Shown: positions 1 to 9,110 of the stretch, piece after piece
How positions within the stretch are numbered: the first letter of the stretch is position 1
How the letters are laid out: every line of letters starts with the position of its first letter
DNA from: Desulfoglaeba alkanexedens ALDC
Lineage (GTDB): Bacteria; Desulfobacterota; Syntrophobacteria; Syntrophobacterales; DSM-9756
Assembly (NCBI RefSeq): GCF_005377625.1
Contig: NZ_CP040098.1
Coordinates: 1,605,501 to 1,669,500 of the forward strand
Reading direction: 5' to 3'
DNA length: 64,000 bases
Program-made: the position numbers and the translations under genes
The notes under the pieces: generated by a model
The model's database searches: none
The model's input: only the letters and a program-made list of their open reading frames with translations
What the model was told of the DNA's origin: nothing

Positions 1-493
1 TCGAAAGCGGCGGTCTGGAGCGGTTTTAGGCGGAATCTGGATGGCAGACTCTCGACCACTTGATGCACACCGCCGAGAAGCGTAATCGCCATACGTTGGA
101 GGCGTAAACCCTGCCGGACAAGTTCATGGCGCCTTGACAGGCAGAAACATCTTCGGGTATACATCGGACGCCACGAAGGCACCGGGAACCGCTTCCAAAC
201 GATTTGGAAAGAGAGGCCACGAAGGTCGAAACCGCTATGGAGGATTCGGCGTGGGTGGCTTTTTTGTTTGGATGAACTCCATGCGTTATCAGCCGATTGG
301 AGCGCCGACCTGGATGCGATGTTGTACCTGCTCCCTTCCGGCTGTTTTCGTGGTGTCCGTTTGGGCCTGTAGTATCGCCCGAGCCGAGGAGGTTCGGCGG
401 GACACCTATGGAGACGGAACGGTGGATCGCTCCTGCAACCGCAAGTGCATCCGGCACAACCGACATGATCCCTGAGCAGAACGGAGGTATTCC
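1..493 (+). promoter_or_regulatory. Leader region upstream of exbB, no gene recognised
   Basis: I see no convincing gene here. Around 171-240 a short motif (GCCACGAAGG followed by ACCGCT) occurs twice, separated by a small hairpin (CTTCCAAA/TTTGGAAAG, about 192-211). The region then runs into a terminator-like stem. This could be the aptamer and expression platform of a riboswitch or attenuator controlling the exbB-exbD-tonB genes. I could not match it to the cobalamin, Moco, c-di-GMP or other riboswitch consensus sequences I know. The left edge of the window cuts off whatever lies further upstream. Confidence 0.3.
214..266 (+). terminator. Possible intrinsic terminator/attenuator in the exbB leader
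   Basis: GCCAC at 216-220 can pair with GTGGC at 255-259, directly followed by a run of six T. The loop is long, so the stem is only moderately convincing. It lies about 230 bases before the exbB start and could stop leader transcripts. Confidence 0.35.
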
Positions 494-1108
494 GTGATCG
501 CGTTCCTCGCAAAGGGCGGCCCTTTGGTCGTCCCCATCCTGCTGTGCTCGGTGCTGGCCCTGGCGATCTTTCTCGAAAGAATGGTGCGATTTGCGATCCT
601 TCTGAAGCGAGGCCGACACGTGGCGGAACGCGTTGCGGAGTACGTTCAAGCCAAAGACTGGGAAGGTGCCCGCCGGGCCGCCCGGGAAAGCGAGTCTCCC
701 ATGGGCCGGGTGCTGCGCCAGGGACTGGAAATGGCAGGAAAAGACTGGGAGATCGTGGAGACCGTGCTCCTCCATGGAATCGAAGCAGAGGTCCACCAGC
801 TTTCCAGGTACCTTCAGGCTCTGGCCACCATTGGCACCATCGCCCCGCTCCTGGGGCTTCTGGGGACGGTCACTGGCATGATCAAGGCCTTCATGGCCAT
901 CGAACGGCTGGGCGGCAAAGTGGACGCTTCGGTTCTTGCGGGAGGCATCTGGGAAGCCATGCTGACGACCGCCCTGGGGCTTTCGGTGGCCCTGCCGGTC
1001 ATGGTGGCCCACAGTTATCTCACGAGTCGAGTGGACCGGTACGAAGCGCGCCTTTATGATGGTGTGGTTCGGTTTTCAAAGAGTCTTGCCAAGGCTCTGG
1101 GAGAGTGA
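494..1108 (+). CDS. exbB: ExbB/TolQ/MotA-family proton channel protein
   Basis: Inner-membrane proton channel subunit of a TonB-type energising complex, 204 residues. The predicted protein has an N-terminal membrane segment (about residues 8-28) and two further hydrophobic segments separated by a cytoplasmic loop. The ATIGTIAPLLGLLGTVTGM stretch near residues 112-130 is the ExbB/TolQ hallmark. The GTG start is chosen because a GGAGG ribosome binding site lies six bases upstream. It is followed within a few bases by exbD and then tonB, and by a TonB-dependent receptor, so it most likely energises outer-membrane import rather than Tol-Pal or a flagellar motor. The family does not reveal the imported substrate. 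Confidence 0.92.
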   Translation: MIAFLAKGGPLVVPILLCSVLALAIFLERMVRFAILLKRGRHVAERVAEYVQAKDWEGARRAARESESPMGRVLRQGLEMAGKDWEIVETVLLHGIEAEVHQLSRYLQALATIGTIAPLLGLLGTVTGMIKAFMAIERLGGKVDASVLAGGIWEAMLTTALGLSVALPVMVAHSYLTSRVDRYEARLYDGVVRFSKSLAKALGE

Positions 1109-1114
1109 TCCCCG

Positions 1115-1525
1115 ATGTTGGTTCATCGAAAGCGGAGAGCGCGGACCGGGGTCGAGGCCCCGCTGACATCTCTCATCGATATCGTTTTTCTCCTAATCAT
1201 CTATTTTCTGCTCACCACCAACTTCATGGCGGAAGACGGGATCCGGGTGCAGCTTCCCCAGGCCACGTCGCAGCCCGCCGCGGAAGAGGAGGAGCTCACG
1301 GTGGTTGTGGATTCCGACGGCACCGTGTTCCTGGGCTCCCGTTCCGTCGCGCTCCACGAACTGTTGGACGCCCTCAAGAACCGCCTTGAGACCGCTCCCG
1401 AGACGGGGATCGTTGTCAAGGCCGATCGGACGCTGGTTTTGGACCGGGTGGTCCAAGTCATGGACGTGATCAGAGCGGCCGGCGCATCACGCCTGCGTCT
1501 GGCCACCGAGAGGCCGCGGCCGTGA
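1115..1525 (+). CDS. exbD: ExbD/TolR-family biopolymer transport protein
   Basis: Second subunit of the ExbB-ExbD-TonB energising complex, 136 residues. After a short basic N-terminus there is one membrane segment (about residues 18-38) beginning PLTSLIDIVFLLIIYF. The Asp of this segment is the conserved proton-relaying residue of ExbD/TolR proteins. The remainder is the small periplasmic domain. It starts 6 bases after exbB and is followed directly by tonB, indicating one operon. Confidence 0.92.
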   Translation: MLVHRKRRARTGVEAPLTSLIDIVFLLIIYFLLTTNFMAEDGIRVQLPQATSQPAAEEEELTVVVDSDGTVFLGSRSVALHELLDALKNRLETAPETGIVVKADRTLVLDRVVQVMDVIRAAGASRLRLATERPRP

Positions 1526-1560
1526 ACAAAGCCGCCGGACGCACACAGGAGGCTGTTTTG

Positions 1561-2433
1561 GTGAAGGTGGATGACGGCGGACCACCGGATCGTCTCCTCT
1601 GGGCTTTCATTTTCATTTCTGTGGCGCTGCACGTTCTGATTTTATTCGCGGGACCGCACCCCTCGCCAAGCCCGCCGCTTCAGATCATCGAGCTGGAACT
1701 TGCGGCACCGGCGGAACGCAACACCTCGAACGAACCGCCACCCAAGGGCATCGCCATGAAGGCTCCGCCCGTTGCGCGACGCCTTGAATTGCCGGACGTG
1801 CAACCGGTCGAACCGGATCTTCCCGAGCCGCCGCGTCAGCCGCCTGAGCCGGTTTGTAAACCCGAAACGTCAAAACCGGTGACCATCCCCGAAGTGCGGC
1901 CTCAGCCGAAGCCCGCTCCAAAGCCCAAAGCGGTGCCAAAGCCCAAGCCGGTGCCAAAATCCAGAGTTGCGATAGCCGAACCGGCCGCCTCCGCGCCGGA
2001 ACGTCCCCCGGCTGACCCAGCAGCCCCGGCGCAACCTGCGGCCGGCGCGCCGGACTCCCCCAGACCGCCAGGAGATCCGACTTCAAACCGCGCGGGCGTG
2101 CCCGACTCCCTCAAACCAGCCGGAAATCCGACTTCAAACGAGGATGGCATTCGCAGTTTTCTGGCGCAGGTTCGTCGAAGAATCGACCAGTCCAAGCAGT
2201 ATCCTTTCGCGGCGAGACGCCGCCACATGGAAGGACGGGTGACGGTGCGCTTCGCCATCCGCCCCGACGGGTCGGTCGACCAGCTTGAGGTGGCCAAGAG
2301 TTCCAAAATTCCTCTTCTCGACAAAGCGGCCTTGGAGGCCGTGCGACAAGCGGCACCGTTTCCAGAGTTTCCCAAGGAACAACTGCGGCATTCTCTGGTT
2401 GTGGAAATCGGCATCGTCTTTGAGCTTTCATGA
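1561..2433 (+). CDS. tonB: TonB energy-transducing protein
   Basis: Periplasm-spanning link between ExbBD and the outer-membrane receptor. One N-terminal membrane anchor (about residues 10-30) is followed by a long Pro/Lys-rich linker with PKPxPKP-type repeats. A C-terminal TonB domain (about residues 200-290) contains the typical YPxxARRxxxEGxVxVRFxIxxDG pattern. I place the start at the GTG preceded by AGGAGG with an 8-base spacer. A GTG at 1522 that overlaps the exbD stop is the alternative and adds 13 residues. The linker contains an imperfect tandem repeat (PDS-K/R-P-x-G-x-PTSN, nucleotides about 2050-2140). Confidence 0.9.
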   Translation: MKVDDGGPPDRLLWAFIFISVALHVLILFAGPHPSPSPPLQIIELELAAPAERNTSNEPPPKGIAMKAPPVARRLELPDVQPVEPDLPEPPRQPPEPVCKPETSKPVTIPEVRPQPKPAPKPKAVPKPKPVPKSRVAIAEPAASAPERPPADPAAPAQPAAGAPDSPRPPGDPTSNRAGVPDSLKPAGNPTSNEDGIRSFLAQVRRRIDQSKQYPFAARRRHMEGRVTVRFAIRPDGSVDQLEVAKSSKIPLLDKAALEAVRQAAPFPEFPKEQLRHSLVVEIGIVFELS

Positions 2434-3052
2434 AGGGATCAAGATCTCACCGATCCGCGCCTGAGACAACGTGCTCGAAGCCCACCGCAACGGTCCGTTT
2501 TAGATCCAAAACCTTGGTAGCGTTCTAAAGTGGAGACCTTAAGCAAAAAAGGTTAACGAAGGTCAAAAAAAGCCCCCTCTTCCCCCTCCCCTTGATCCCC
2601 TCCCACAAGGGGAGGGGAAATAGAATTTCCCCTCGTTCCCAAGCTCTGGCTTGGGAACGGGCTCACCGAAGCTGGAGCTTCTGCACAGTTGTGTTCCCAA
2701 GCTGGAGCTTGGGAACAAGAAGCAAAAGATCTGCATCCAAAACCTTACGGGCCCTTGCGTATGTTGACCCTTAACGCAAACACCGCGGGCAAACCGGCCT
2801 TGCGATGCGGGAAGGCCGGCCTTCCGAGAATCGAACATCCAGTGTTCGTTAAGAAATGAGCTCCACCTGGGCCGTATCAGCCGGTGTGGAGTCCCCACCA
2901 CACCACATCGAAACCCAAAGTCACGAAGACCCCATCGACGGCACGAAGCCGCGGTCGTGTGAGCCTGGTGTCCTGTTGGTCAAGGGCCGCGGCGTCGCGG
3001 AACGTAACACCTTGAGTGCGCCGCGCCGGTTTCCGAAAGGAGGTGCCGAACG
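2434..3052. repeat. Intergenic repeat cluster (GC-palindromes and CCCCTCCCC element)
   Basis: There is no gene in this gap between tonB and the receptor. About 2505-2640 carries an element with GGTAGCGTTCTAAAGTGG, an AAGGTCAAAAAA tract and two near-complementary C-rich/G-rich arms (CTCCCCTTGAT...AAGGGGAGGGG). The same element recurs in inverse orientation near 25315-25469 and in part near 43200-43290. About 2634-2720 contains palindromes of the GTTCCCAAGCT...AGCTTGGGAAC type, also seen near 43273-43299. The tandem of several palindromes suggests REP-type or MITE-type insertion between genes of one functional unit. Confidence 0.7.
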
Positions 3053-5230
3053 ATGGGTGGAATCCGGATGAAAATCTTTGTGCTGTTTATCACGGCCTGT
3101 CTGAAGCCTTCCCTGGCGGCGGTGGCGGCGGAAGACGTCCACACGTTGCAACCGGTGACTGTAGTCGCTGAAGGCATGGTCTCTCCGGAACAGAATGTTC
3201 GCACTGTGGACCTCACCACCGAACAGAAGCCCGTCGCCGGAACGGTTCCCGACGCTCTGGACAAGGCCGCCGGAATCGACATCCAACGACGCTCCGTTCT
3301 CACCCCCAAGAGCAGCCAAGTGCGGATTCGAGGTCTCGAGGAACAGCGCTCCCTCATTCTACTGGATGGTCGCCCTTTGAACGGGACAGGGGTCATGGGG
3401 GGCCAGTTCGTGGATTGGAGTCTCCTTGCCGTCGAGAATTGGCAGGCGGCTGAAATCGGGAAAGGCGCTTTCACCGCCAGGTACGGGAACACACTGGGCG
3501 GCACCATCAACCTGGTTCCCGCCTACCCGCCCATTGAACCGACCTTTTCCATCGTGGGAGGATTCAAGCGATACGACACCTATTCCGGTTCGGCGGCCGT
3601 AGCCGGGCGCCTGGGGTCCTTCGGAGCCCGCCTTGCCGCCGCATACGTCGAAACCAGCGGAAATATGAGGAACAGCGAGGCCGAGCGCAGCAATTTTTCC
3701 GGCGATTTTTACTGGTTTTGGGGTGAAGACGGCGAAGTTCGGCTCAGCGCCCGATACACCCAAGGGGATTTCAATATGCCCGTGCGCAACGACAAAGATC
3801 TTCCCGGCTACGATTCCGATTATCCCGAAAGCACGGGAAGTTATCTCATCGGACCCGGCATCGCCTTCCCTGCCGGTGACACTCACGGTGACGGAAGCTT
3901 CTACACCAAAGAACGCACGGAGCTGGATCTCAGCGTGAAAAAACTCATCGCCGGATTCGATTCGGAATGGAAGCTGTATTTCAACAACGAAGATCGGACG
4001 GACCGGATCGATTCCTACAATCAAGACGTGAAAGTCCTGGAACGAGAGGCGACGCCGGATCGCAGCTGGGGCTGGCTGGCTCATTTCAGCAAACCGCTGG
4101 GTGATCATCGGTTGGGATTCGGTGCGGACGCCAATTACCAGGGATACGGCGGCGCGGAAAACACCTTCGTCTTGAGCGGCTATTTTCCCAAGCCGCCCAT
4201 GGACGGAAGCGACGAATGGGACGCCACCCGTTATCACGGGGCCTTTGTGGACGATACCTGGACGATTCGCTCTTGGTTGAGCCTATACGCCGGCCTCCGC
4301 TACGAAGACTATTTCGGAGACCGGAGCGTGGACCAAGTGGTGGGTTACAACGCTCAAGGCAAGCCCACCGGGTTCGAAACGACCCGAGCCCGTTTCGATG
4401 AAAACACCCTTCTGCCCAAATTCGGGGTCACCCTCAAGCCTCTGGAGCATCTCACCGTCTTCGGCCACGCAGCGCGTGCCACGAGATTTCCCGACAATCC
4501 GGCTTTTTCTTGGTATTTCGGAGGCTACCGGCCCGAAGTCGATCCCAATTCGGGGGTCGTCCGCAAAAACCTTACCTTCGAGGACGCCCTTCAGTACGAA
4601 GCCGGCCTCCATTACGCGGGAATACCTCGAACGGCCCTCACGCTCACCTGGTACCGTTACCGCGTCGACGACTACATCCGCTGGATCTTCGGCTACGCTC
4701 CCAGCCGCGTGGTCTACAACGTGGATCGCGTGGACCTCCAAGGAGTGGAACTGGAGGCTCAAACGCGGATCGGCGGGCCCGTAACCGCCTTTGGAAACGT
4801 AGCCTGGCAGGACACGAAAAAAGAAGGCGATGTTCTGGACGCTTCCAACCACCTCACCGATGAACTTTCCGAACTCCCCAAATGGAAGGTCAACCTGGGA
4901 ATCAAGGCCGAATGGGCCCAGGGCTTTCTAGCCAAGGCGACCCTCCGGTGGGTGGACGACCGCGAGGTTCCATATTTGGGAACGCCCGGAGCCCCATTCG
5001 CCGGATCCAGTTCACCGGAGGGCGCGCCGCTCGGAAGCAATGTCACCCTGCAAAAAATGGACGCCTTTGCGGTGGTGGACCTCCTGTTGCGGGTCCCCGT
5101 GCTCAAAGGGCACGTCCAGGGCTTTGTGACCGCCGGCGTGGAAAACCTTTTCGACGAATCCTACGAAGAAGAGTTGGACTTCCCTGCTCCCGGCCAAACC
5201 TTCTTCGCGGCCGTCGAACTGAAGTTCTGA
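3053..5230 (+). CDS. TonB-dependent outer-membrane receptor
   Basis: Predicted 725-residue outer-membrane importer, lying downstream of exbB-exbD-tonB. A signal peptide ends near residue 26 (LAAVAAED). A probable TonB box (residues 30-40, LQPVTVVAEG) follows. A plug domain comes next, with the diagnostic VRIRGLEEQRSLILLDGRPL stretch near residues 90-110 and GKGAFTARYGNTLGGTIN near 137-154. The rest is the 22-strand barrel, ending in aromatic F (VELKF). The start has an AAAGGAGG site 8 bases upstream. An internal ATG at 3068 is possible. The substrate cannot be read from sequence. Iron complexes, cobalamin or other metal chelates are all possible. Confidence 0.9.
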   Translation: MGGIRMKIFVLFITACLKPSLAAVAAEDVHTLQPVTVVAEGMVSPEQNVRTVDLTTEQKPVAGTVPDALDKAAGIDIQRRSVLTPKSSQVRIRGLEEQRSLILLDGRPLNGTGVMGGQFVDWSLLAVENWQAAEIGKGAFTARYGNTLGGTINLVPAYPPIEPTFSIVGGFKRYDTYSGSAAVAGRLGSFGARLAAAYVETSGNMRNSEAERSNFSGDFYWFWGEDGEVRLSARYTQGDFNMPVRNDKDLPGYDSDYPESTGSYLIGPGIAFPAGDTHGDGSFYTKERTELDLSVKKLIAGFDSEWKLYFNNEDRTDRIDSYNQDVKVLEREATPDRSWGWLAHFSKPLGDHRLGFGADANYQGYGGAENTFVLSGYFPKPPMDGSDEWDATRYHGAFVDDTWTIRSWLSLYAGLRYEDYFGDRSVDQVVGYNAQGKPTGFETTRARFDENTLLPKFGVTLKPLEHLTVFGHAARATRFPDNPAFSWYFGGYRPEVDPNSGVVRKNLTFEDALQYEAGLHYAGIPRTALTLTWYRYRVDDYIRWIFGYAPSRVVYNVDRVDLQGVELEAQTRIGGPVTAFGNVAWQDTKKEGDVLDASNHLTDELSELPKWKVNLGIKAEWAQGFLAKATLRWVDDREVPYLGTPGAPFAGSSSPEGAPLGSNVTLQKMDAFAVVDLLLRVPVLKGHVQGFVTAGVENLFDESYEEELDFPAPGQTFFAAVELKF

Positions 5231-5287
5231 GCGAAGCGTGTGGCCGCGGCCTCGGCAACGCCTTGAATAGTCAGGATACCTGCCAGG

Positions 5288-5458
5288 TTAGAGCTTGTCC
5301 AAAAACAAGCTCCTGAAAAAGACGGGCACTGAGTTTCCTTGTTCCTGGAGGAGCGCCCTTGGCCGCAATCGGGGTCGCCGGCTAGCCGGCTCTTACAGGG
5401 GATAGGCCCGGTGTTCTGTTATCGGTAGGAGCGGGCTTGCCCGCGAGAGGAGGGGCCC
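5288..5458. repeat. REP-like palindrome cluster
   Basis: A perfect hairpin GAGCTTGT/ACAAGCTC (about 5291-5312) is followed by GAGCGCCCTTGGCCGC, GTCGCCGGCTAGCCGGCTC and GTAGGAGCGGGCTTGCCCGCGA units. Close relatives occur at about 11096-11295, 43070-43200 and 62168-62480. The unit GTAGGAGCGGGCTTGCCCGCGA matches the kind of extragenic palindrome known from pseudomonads. The cluster abuts the broken 5' end of the manC fragment. Confidence 0.75.
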
Positions 5459-5489
5459 GTGCCCGCGACACGCAACCCCCGACTTTGAC

Positions 5490-6305
5490 GGGACCCTGCC
5501 GGCGGACCGCCGGCAACACCTGCGCCGGCATGCGCCCCGGATTTTTTCCGCCACCCGGGAAGCGGTCCAGGCCGGACGGACCGACCTGGATTTTTTCCGC
5601 CTGGATCCGTCCGCCTTCCGGGCCTGCCCGTCGGATTCCATTGACGATGCCGTCATGGAAAAAACCGATCGGGCCGCCACGCTGATGCTCGACGCTGGCT
5701 GGGACGACGTGGGCTCGTGGGAGGCGTTGTGGCAGGTGGGCGACAAGGACGAGGACCGCAACATCCTCAAGGGCGACGTCCTGGTGCACGAGGTCAGCGA
5801 TTCCTACATCAACGCCACCAGCCGCCTGGTGGCCGCCGTGGGGCTCCAGGGACACGTGGTGGTGGAAACCGCCGATGCGGTGATGATTTCTCCGCGCCAC
5901 TGCACCCAGGAGGTGAAAAGGCTGGTGGAAATTCTCAAGGCGAAGGGGCGCGCCGAGGCGGATGTCCATCGCCGTCGCTACCGGCCCTGGGGGGTACTGG
6001 AAGTGATCGCCCTGGCCCCTCGCTTCCAGGTCAATCGACTGACCCTGCGGCCCGGCGCCAGCATCTCGCTCCAGAAGCACCACCGTCGCTCGGAGCACTG
6101 GATCGTCGTCCAGGGCACCGCCCGAGTGACCCGCGATGATCGGCAACTGACGGTGGGCACCGACGAATCGGTGTTCATCCCGGCGGGAGTGGTCCACCGC
6201 ATTCAGAACCCGGAAAAAATCTCCCTGGAGGTCATCGAAGTCCAGACCGGAGACGACCTCGGCGACGGGGATACCATTCGCCTGGAGGCGCCCTTAATCC
6301 CTTGA
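5490..6305 (+). pseudogene. manC: 5'-truncated mannose-1-phosphate guanylyltransferase/mannose-6-phosphate isomerase
   Basis: This is the C-terminal part of a ManC/AlgA-type bifunctional enzyme that makes GDP-mannose. The reading frame can be followed upstream of the first ATG (5655) to about 5490. There family-like sequence (LRRHAPRIFSATREAV, then CPSDSIDDAVMEKTDRA) begins abruptly next to a REP cluster. GWDDVGSWEALW from the nucleotidyltransferase half and the cupin isomerase half (RPWGVLEVI, QKHHRRSEHWIVVQGTA, IPAGVVHRIQN) are intact to the stop. The nucleotide-binding N-terminal 200 or so residues, including the GGxGxRLWPxSR motif, are missing. The guanylyltransferase is therefore dead. 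An isomerase-only product from the internal ATG is conceivable but unlikely. Confidence 0.85.
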
Positions 6306-6550
6306 CACCTTTGAGCGACGCGAGTGCCCTCTTGCATGATCGCCGTCCGGGGACCGGCCGGCGATTCGGGCCTTCCCGGCTGCTCGCCGGTTGAAGTGCA
6401 ATACCCTGCCATTCGTCGCTTCCCTGTCAATCCGACGGTGAGCCCACCGCAGTTCACAGGTCGCGACACAACCTTATTTTTTCGGCAACAGGGAATGCGG
6501 CGGCGGGCGCCGGTATGCCGCAAGACGGTCCGTGGGGCAGTAAGGGTTCA
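6306..6550. other. Intergenic stretch without recognised features
   Basis: This lies between the tail of the manC remnant and the stop codon of the minus-strand thioredoxin gene. I see no promoter, hairpin or coding signal that I would defend. Confidence 0.5.
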
Positions 6551-6913
6551 TCAAACCTCTCGATGGGCATCGGTGGGCGCCGGCTGCAATGCCCACCGGT
6601 TCAAGGCCTCGATCAAAATTTCGGGGGACTGGATGCCAATGAATCGTTCCCGCTCGATGGCTTGAAAAAAAATGATCAATGTCGGGATGCTGTGAATATT
6701 CAGGCGGGTCGCCAGTCCGCGGTTGCCGTCGATATCCACCATACAGACCCGGGCCCGGCCCCTCACTTGCCGCGCCACTTGTTCGGTGACGGGCTGTTGT
6801 CTTCGGCACGGCAGGCACCAGGCGGCACCGAAATCGATCAGCACCGGCACATCGGTGCCCTCGATGGTCTTCCGCACCGCGTCGCCCGCCAGTTGAAGCA
6901 CCCGGTTGGACAT
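6551..6913 (-). CDS. Thioredoxin-fold protein
   Basis: Small cytoplasmic thiol-disulfide oxidoreductase of 120 residues, close to the usual thioredoxin size. The active site is WCLPC (about residues 33-37) rather than the canonical WCGPC. VDIDGNRGLATRLNIHSIPTLI contains the conserved cis-Pro segment. A GAGG ribosome binding site precedes the ATG by six bases. It is the last gene downstream of the flavin oxidoreductase and DUF1638 genes on the same strand. The changed XX pair should alter the redox potential relative to classic thioredoxins. The partner reductase is not apparent here. Confidence 0.85.
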   Translation of the reverse strand: MSNRVLQLAGDAVRKTIEGTDVPVLIDFGAAWCLPCRRQQPVTEQVARQVRGRARVCMVDIDGNRGLATRLNIHSIPTLIIFFQAIERERFIGIQSPEILIEALNRWALQPAPTDAHREV

Positions 6914-6933
6914 GGTTCCTCGGGGGCCCGGAG

Positions 6934-7134
6934 CTAGAGTTTCGCCAGGGCGTCTTTGGCCGCGAAGGTGTAAATGATGATGGCATCGCGTTCTTCCATT
7001 TCGATCGATGCTCCTCTTTCGGGTTTCGTGGCAGAGGCCGGCAAGGGCCGGGAAACGAACCCGACCTTGCGCGGCTTCAGTCCATCCTCGTGAAAAATGC
7101 CTTTCTTTCGCCCTGGCCGCTGTTCAATCCTCAC
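6934..7134 (-). CDS. Small open frame of doubtful status
   Basis: A 66-codon frame between the DUF1638 gene and the thioredoxin gene, beginning with a GTG that overlaps the DUF1638 stop. The sequence is basic and matches no family I know. The end (RDAIIIYTFAAKDALAKL) looks protein-like, with an alternative ATG at 6999. It may be a gene remnant in this damaged block or simply non-coding. Confidence 0.25.
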   Translation of the reverse strand: MRIEQRPGRKKGIFHEDGLKPRKVGFVSRPLPASATKPERGASIEMEERDAIIIYTFAAKDALAKL

Positions 7135-7783
7135 CGTGGAGCTTGCGTGCCTGATCGGCGAGCAGCGACAGGAAGCGGTCGAAGGTCACCGAGTAGGCAA
7201 CCATGGGGATGCCCATCCAGTCGCAGTATTCGAGAAACTCCTCCGGTTTTTCAGTCATATACCGGTCGAGGTAGCCGATGGCGTCCAGGACGATGGCGCC
7301 GCCGGTGTGGCGGGGGAAATTCTCGTTGGCCAGTCCCTTGTCCCACCCCTTGAACACCAGCTTGCGAAATTTCACCCATCCCGGCGTCATCCACCAGACC
7401 GGCTCGCCGCCGGCCACCTCCCGGGCGATGGCGGTCCGCTCGGCCTCGCTGGCGAGCATGTCCATGCAGTGGGTGGCGTTGATACGGGCCACCCCGGCCC
7501 CCTGTTCGGCGATGATGGTGCGCATTTGGCGGGTGGGCTCGTCGGCGTTGACGTAGCAGAACTTCCCCCCGTAGACCACGAGGACCTTGTCGGTCCTCTC
7601 CTTGGCCTTCTGGATCTGGCGCACCAGTTGGCGTTCGAGCTCGTGGATGTCCTGGTGCAGTCCCGGCGTGGTGTAGAGAATCTGGGCCGGATCGATGAGG
7701 CCTTCCTGCTGCAGGTGGTTCAGCTCCAGGCTCAACGTGCCGCAGGAGACGATGGAAATGTCGGCGAACGATATCTCGGCCAT
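7124..7783 (-). CDS. DUF1638 domain protein
   Basis: 219-residue protein of the DUF1638 family, which is often found near corrinoid methyltransferases. Its chemistry is not established. Family-like features are the N-terminal ISIVSCGTLSLEL, the TTPGLHQD segment, VLVVYGGKFCY and the Cys/His-containing INATHCMDML. The ATG at 7783 is preferred over an upstream TTG because GGAGG lies seven bases before it. It sits a few bases downstream of the deleted flavin oxidoreductase gene and shares its orientation. Divergent to both lies a sigma-54 activator. Confidence 0.75.
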   Translation of the reverse strand: MAEISFADISIVSCGTLSLELNHLQQEGLIDPAQILYTTPGLHQDIHELERQLVRQIQKAKERTDKVLVVYGGKFCYVNADEPTRQMRTIIAEQGAGVARINATHCMDMLASEAERTAIAREVAGGEPVWWMTPGWVKFRKLVFKGWDKGLANENFPRHTGGAIVLDAIGYLDRYMTEKPEEFLEYCDWMGIPMVAYSVTFDRFLSLLADQARKLHGED

Positions 7784-7793
7784 GATCAACCTC

Positions 7794-9035
7794 CTAGTAT
7801 TTCAGCGCGGTGTCGTAGCCGGCATGCACCGCAGCGTAGATGTCCATCACCTCGGCGGCATCGCCGATGACCTCCACCGCGGGCACGGTCTGGCGCAACT
7901 CGGCCTCCGGCCCCGGGGCCGGCCGCATGCCCGACGCGAGAATGACGGTTTGAAACGGCTTCAGGACCTTGGGCTGGTCGTCCTGGAGCACTTCCACGCC
8001 ATCCGCCCGGAACTGCTTGACGGCGGTATGGGGCATCATGGTCACGTTGGAAAGTTTGCCCAGCCGCATCAGCATGAGACTCTTGGTGATGACTTCCATC
8101 ATGGAACCGATGGGGTCGGTGCGTTTCGTGGCCACCACCTCGAAGCCGGCGGCCCCGAGTTTTTCGGCGATTTCCAGGCCGGTGCGGCCGGCGCCGATCA
8201 CCAGGACCCGCGGCCCCCGCACTTCCTTAATGCCGGCGAAATACTCGATGGACGTCATCCGGTACTGGTCCTCCAGGTCCTCGATGGCCGGGATGTTCTG
8301 AACCGCTCCGGTGGCCCACACCAGAAGGTCGGGCGTCCGTTCACGGACGAGGTCGAGGTCCACTGCGCGGCCGGTCAACACCTCTTCGGCGTGGGCGCGG
8401 ACCTGCCGTTTCAGGTTCTCGAGGCCGTCGTGCATGGTCTTTTTGCCCGGCGCTTGCCAGGCAAGGTTGAACTGTCCCCCCAGGCGATCTGCCTTTTCGG
8501 CCAACGTCACGCGATGGCCCCGGAGGTAGCCGTGGCCGGCCTGGACCTCGATCAGATCGAAACCGGCCGCCGCGGCCCGCTGGGCCGCCACCCGGTAGCC
8601 CTCGACGATGGCGTCGATCTGGTCCTCGGTCAACACTTCAGCCGGCACACCGACGCTGGCGCAGGTGAAGGCCGACGGGGCCCGGGGCGGCGTCCCGCTC
8701 GCCTTGGGATTGGCGGCCGCACCGCCATGGTTGAGATGCAGGCAGGCCAGCCGGTCCTCCTGGTGAATCGCCGCGACGATTTTCGTCAGCTCGGCGACGC
8801 TGTCGTCCAGGTGCACGCAGAGCTGCCTGGGATGTTCCCGGCCGTCGGCGGTGACCGCCATCGGTTCGAGGATCACGATGGCCGGGCCTTGGTGGGCGAT
8901 CTGGCGATACAAGGTCACCTGGCGATCGGTGACCTGGCCCCGGGGGGTCCCGGAAGCGGTCTTGATGGGCGGAAAGACGAACCGGTTCGCCAAGGTCAAC
9001 GGGCCGAGGGTCATGGGAGTGAACAGGTCTTGCAT
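7794..9035 (-). pseudogene. Old-yellow-enzyme/FAD oxidoreductase with a large in-frame internal deletion
   Basis: Relatives of the NADH:flavin oxidoreductase/2,4-dienoyl-CoA reductase family are about 640-700 residues: an FMN TIM barrel with a 4Fe-4S cysteine motif, then FAD- and NAD(P)-binding domains. Here the product is only 413 residues. The barrel begins normally (LFTPMTLGPLTLANRFVF) and runs to AGHGYL near residue 165. It then jumps straight to RGHRVTLAEKADRLGGQ, a segment normally just after the FAD GxGxxG motif. The second half of the barrel, the Fe-S cysteines and the first Rossmann motif are therefore absent. The second nucleotide motif (VLVIGAGRTGLEIAEKLG) remains. The frame is open, with a good start (GGAGG six bases before the ATG), so a protein may be made, but normal catalysis is not expected. 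Confidence 0.8.
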
Positions 9036-9110
9036 CGGTTGCCTCCATCGTGTGGGATGACGCCTTGAAACAGACGGCGGTTTCAGGCGGTGATCAATCG
9101 CCCTTGAAGC

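Noticed and set aside
1-493. Cobalamin riboswitch upstream of the TonB system
   Set aside because: The conserved B12 box and the GCCACTG-type core are not present.
26-1012. 328-codon minus-strand frame at the left edge
   Set aside because: It overlaps exbB on the other strand and shows no protein-like motifs.
2505-2720. CRISPR array suggested by repeated palindromes
   Set aside because: The repeats are unequal in length and spacing, lack unique spacers of constant size, and recur elsewhere singly; no cas genes are present.
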